This document shows, piece by piece, positions 35,708 to 37,547 of a stretch of 37,547 bases of DNA (its first letter is position 1; each line of letters opens with the position of its first letter). A model generated the notes under the pieces. The model made no database searches and had not been told where the DNA came from. It saw only the letters and a program-made list of their open reading frames with translations. The DNA is from a bacterium ADurb.Bin243 (GTDB lineage: Bacteria; Muiribacteriota; UBA9980), in NCBI GenBank assembly GCA_002069765.1, contig MWBZ01000032.1, positions 1 to 37,547 on the forward strand. Direction: 5' to 3'. The translations under genes and the position numbers were made by a program.

Positions 35708-36169
35708 TTATTTATAAATCTCAACGAGTTTTTCCGCCGACCTTCTTATCGCTTCCCTGAAATTAAGCCCGACCACGTGCTCGCCCGTTTTCGAGTCGCG
35801 AAACATCGATTTTTCGCCTTCTTCGAGAAGGTGGGAATAATCGACCGTTATCTCTTCGCCGGCCGCTATGGCGCGGGCGGAAAAAACGAAACCGAGGTGC
35901 CACAGGCAATTAGGTTCGAAAGAGTGGTTGTAATAGCATTCGTCGCTCCATTTATTGGAAAAACTGTAATATTCTTCGAACCATCTCACGCAGCTCTGAT
36001 ATTCCACGGAGTCTTGCGGCATGCGGTTGATTTCTTCGATCCTGTACAGCTTATCGATTTGATCCGGCGCGGATACGACCGTGCCGCGCGCGACGTCTTT
36101 CAGCGCGAATATTCCCATGCCCGCTTTGTTTATTAAAGAATGTTTGACTTCGTAATCGATCATTATCAT
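35708..36169 (-). CDS. SET-domain protein (putative protein-lysine methyltransferase)
   Basis: A 153-residue protein made almost entirely of a SET domain. The N-terminal part has SLINKAGMGIFALKDVARGTVV. The core motifs YNHSFEPNCLWH (asparagine and histidine of the S-adenosylmethionine/pseudoknot site) and AGEEITVDYSHLL (catalytic tyrosine) are present. Pre-SET and post-SET zinc clusters are absent, as in other short bacterial members. The expected activity is methylation of protein lysines with S-adenosylmethionine, with target unknown. AAGG six bases upstream supports ATG 36169; a second in-frame ATG lies two codons later. It is divergent from the tRNA gene and upstream of the giant gene on the same strand. 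Confidence 0.88.
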   Translation of the reverse strand: MIMIDYEVKHSLINKAGMGIFALKDVARGTVVSAPDQIDKLYRIEEINRMPQDSVEYQSCVRWFEEYYSFSNKWSDECYYNHSFEPNCLWHLGFVFSARAIAAGEEITVDYSHLLEEGEKSMFRDSKTGEHVVGLNFREAIRRSAEKLVEIYK

Positions 36170-36234
36170 AAATCGCCTTTACCTGCCTTGTTTTTAAAGA
36201 TTGTTAATATTTCATAATTTTTTTAAAAAATATA

Positions 36235-36264
36235 TTGACAAATCGATATCGATTAAGGTATAAT
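36235..36264 (+). promoter_or_regulatory. Consensus tRNA promoter with palindromic spacer
   Basis: Perfect TTGACA (36235-36240) and perfect TATAAT (36259-36264), 18 bp apart. The spacer begins with a perfect 14-bp palindrome AATCGATATCGATT (36241-36254). Initiation near 36271 leaves about seven bases before the tRNA 5' end. Confidence 0.88.
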
Positions 36265-36277
36265 GTAATCACAAAAT

Positions 36278-36351
36278 CGGGGCGTAGCGCAGTTGGCTAG
36301 CGCACTTGTATGGGGTGCAAGGGGTCGGAGGTTCAAGTCCTCTCGCCCCGA
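36278..36351 (+). tRNA. tRNA-Pro (anticodon GGG)
   Basis: A 74-nt cloverleaf. The acceptor stem CGGGGCG/CGCCCCG is perfect, the D stem is GCGC/GCGC with AGTTGGCTA in its loop, and the anticodon stem CTTGT/GCAAG encloses loop ATGGGGT with anticodon GGG at 36312-36314. The T arm is GGAGG-TTCAAGT-CCTCT and the discriminator is A36351. The C1-G72 pair and the GGG anticodon with G37 are typical of proline tRNA, reading CCC and CCU. The 3' CCA is not encoded, so it must be added enzymatically. A T-rich tail follows. Confidence 0.97.
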
Positions 36352-36427
36352 TTTTTATTTTAAAGGGCCTGTTTTTTCATCATTTCCAGGTTTTTCCGGT
36401 CTTATTTACGCCCACAAGAAAATCCCG

Positions 36428-37465
36428 TCACTGATACGTTTCATTTTTTTTCATAAAGTCGCCGAAGCTTATGCCATAGGAAATCATAAACCATGAGGCG
36501 GGCAGGGCTATCAAAACTATCTGCAGCGCGTGGAATAAAACCGCATAAGCCACCGCCGCGCTTTCGGGTACGGAATAAAACATGAGCCCTTCCTTGCAGA
36601 AATAATGGAACGTCCCCACGAAGCCGGGCGGAGGCGGAATCACCAGCGCCACGCTTATCGCGGCCTGTACGAAGCACGCGCACAAAAAAGGCGAGGCCAG
36701 GTTTATGGACATCGCCTTCATGGAAAACATTATAGTCGCGGCGGAAACGAACCAGGAAATCACGGTATACGCAAAAGCCGCCGCCAGGCGCTTTTTATCT
36801 TTAAAAACGCCCGCGCCCGTATTGAATGCCTTGATAAGGGCGGATATTTTAGCGCCGGCCTCCGGCGCGCGGCGATGAAAAACGGCGGACAGCCGGCCGC
36901 GCATGGCGCTTTTTTTAGAAACCATCTTTAGCGCCGCGAAGCCGGCGGCGAACACCGCGGCCACCAGCACGAGAGCCGTTTTAATATACCCCACCAGGCT
37001 GTTGTCTATGGGAAGAGGCGAAAACAAAAGCACGAACAGCAGCAAAAAAACCTGGCCGGCGAGATCCAGCAGGCGTTCGACGAATATGACGCCGAGCGTG
37101 GCGCTGAAGCTCGCGCCGCAGGCTTTTTTCATTATAAGGGGACGGGAAAATTCGCCGAGCCTGAACGGCAGGACATAGTTGGCGAAAAGCCCTATGTAAA
37201 AAACTTTCAGCGAGTCGGAATAAGACGCGGCGGCGCCGTCTAAAAGCATATGCCAGCGCGCCGCCCTTATAAGCTGTGTATAGAAGAAAGAAAATACCGC
37301 CGCCGAAAGCAGCGCAATATCCAGGCCGCGCGCCCTGGCGGCGGCGGCGGAGAGATCGGCGTTTCGCAGGGCGAGCCAGAGAAAAAAGAGCCCCAGTATA
37401 AGGCTTACGGATATTTTTAAATATTTCATATATCTATCGAAAAATACAAAATGGCTTTTATTCAT
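36428..37465 (-). CDS. Lysylphosphatidylglycerol synthase-like membrane protein (flippase-like, UPF0104)
   Basis: 345-residue integral membrane protein with about seven or eight helices, matching the LPG_synthase_TM/AglD-like family (YbhN type). The signature segment after the second helix, ANYVLPFRLGEFSRPLIMKK followed by LGVIFVERLLDLAG, is clear, and IPPPPGFVGTFHYF appears near the C-terminus. The aminoacyl-transferase domain of true MprF is absent, so a lipid or sugar-lipid handling role is more likely than lysine transfer. ATG 37465 and ATG 37429 are both possible starts; neither has a good ribosome site, and the family usually begins close to the first helix, which favours 37429. The 66-bp repeat lies just 15 bp upstream of ATG 37465. 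Confidence 0.87.
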   Translation of the reverse strand: MNKSHFVFFDRYMKYLKISVSLILGLFFLWLALRNADLSAAAARARGLDIALLSAAVFSFFYTQLIRAARWHMLLDGAAASYSDSLKVFYIGLFANYVLPFRLGEFSRPLIMKKACGASFSATLGVIFVERLLDLAGQVFLLLFVLLFSPLPIDNSLVGYIKTALVLVAAVFAAGFAALKMVSKKSAMRGRLSAVFHRRAPEAGAKISALIKAFNTGAGVFKDKKRLAAAFAYTVISWFVSAATIMFSMKAMSINLASPFLCACFVQAAISVALVIPPPPGFVGTFHYFCKEGLMFYSVPESAAVAYAVLFHALQIVLIALPASWFMISYGISFGDFMKKNETYQ

Positions 37466-37480
37466 TTCATGCGGGTAAGT

Positions 37481-37546
37481 TTATCAGTGAATAGTGTAGA
37501 GTGGATAGTGAATAGTTGAGGCTGGGGCTCGCCCTGCGAGCTTTAT
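37481..37546 (-). repeat. Hairpin-plus-heptamer element, right copy
   Basis: Reverse complement of 209-274 with five substitutions in 66 bp and no gaps. The hairpin arms are at 37527-37532 and 37536-37541, and heptamer units at 37487-37493, 37494-37500, 37501-37507 and 37508-37514 (GTGAATA-type on the plus strand). It occupies the space where the promoter of the flippase-like gene would be expected. The window ends one base beyond it, so its full extent is not seen. Confidence 0.9.
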
Positions 37547-37547
37547 A

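Noticed and set aside
36293-36496. 67-codon frame running through the tRNA gene
   Set aside because: It overlaps a clear tRNA cloverleaf and the end of the flippase-like gene, so it is a chance frame.

Overview
The window looks like chromosomal DNA from a little-studied, probably Gram-negative (diderm) bacterium. The evidence is a run of exported or membrane proteins with Sec-type signals, a PilX-like pilin-type protein, an uncommon bacterial glutaminyl-tRNA synthetase, a flavodiiron protein typical of anaerobes, and heavy use of TPR and HEAT repeats. Genes are tightly packed, moderately GC-rich, and use ATG, GTG and TTG starts. I cannot place the phylum firmly. The style fits uncultivated phyla such as Wallbacteria or Riflebacteria, but that is a guess. 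I see no phage, transposase, CRISPR array or classical defence island.

Layout. Positions 1-657 are non-coding: a 98-bp direct repeat occurs twice at an exact 250-bp offset, and between the copies lies a 66-bp hairpin-plus-heptamer element. A second copy of that element lies in inverted orientation at the far right edge (37481-37546). A plus-strand cluster (658-6434) encodes a membrane TPR/zinc-ribbon protein translationally coupled to a membrane GAF-adenylate cyclase, then an aminotransferase and a secreted protein with two beta-sandwich-like domains. A long minus-strand run (17177 down to 6440) follows from one promoter: PilX-like protein, secreted protein, RNase HII, FliK-like protein, FlhB-C-like protein, PsuG, 5'-nucleotidase and a large hybrid histidine kinase. 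Divergent from it is a two-gene Na+-type ABC exporter (17307-20175) whose permease is fused to a CPBP protease domain.

A second minus run (25963 down to 20193) carries glnS, a small winged-helix protein, surE, a RidA-family gene and a composite HEAT/membrane/PD40 protein. The flavodiiron gene fprA (plus) has a near-consensus promoter and an AT-rich dyad in its leader. It ends at a strong bidirectional terminator facing a giant 2670-residue HEAT-TPR scaffold gene. The right end holds a SET-domain gene, a tRNA-Pro(GGG) with a consensus promoter containing a 14-bp palindrome, and a flippase-like membrane protein.

Themes. Signalling (cyclase, phosphorelay kinase), cell-surface assembly (PilX-like, FliK/FlhB-like, ABC-2 exporter), nucleotide salvage and phosphohydrolysis (PsuG, 5'-nucleotidase, SurE) and large repeat scaffolds dominate. 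The strongest candidates for something undescribed are the coupled TPR-cyclase pair, the giant HEAT-TPR protein, the composite 750-residue protein, and the gene-flanking 66-bp repeat. None of these is proven to be a new system.
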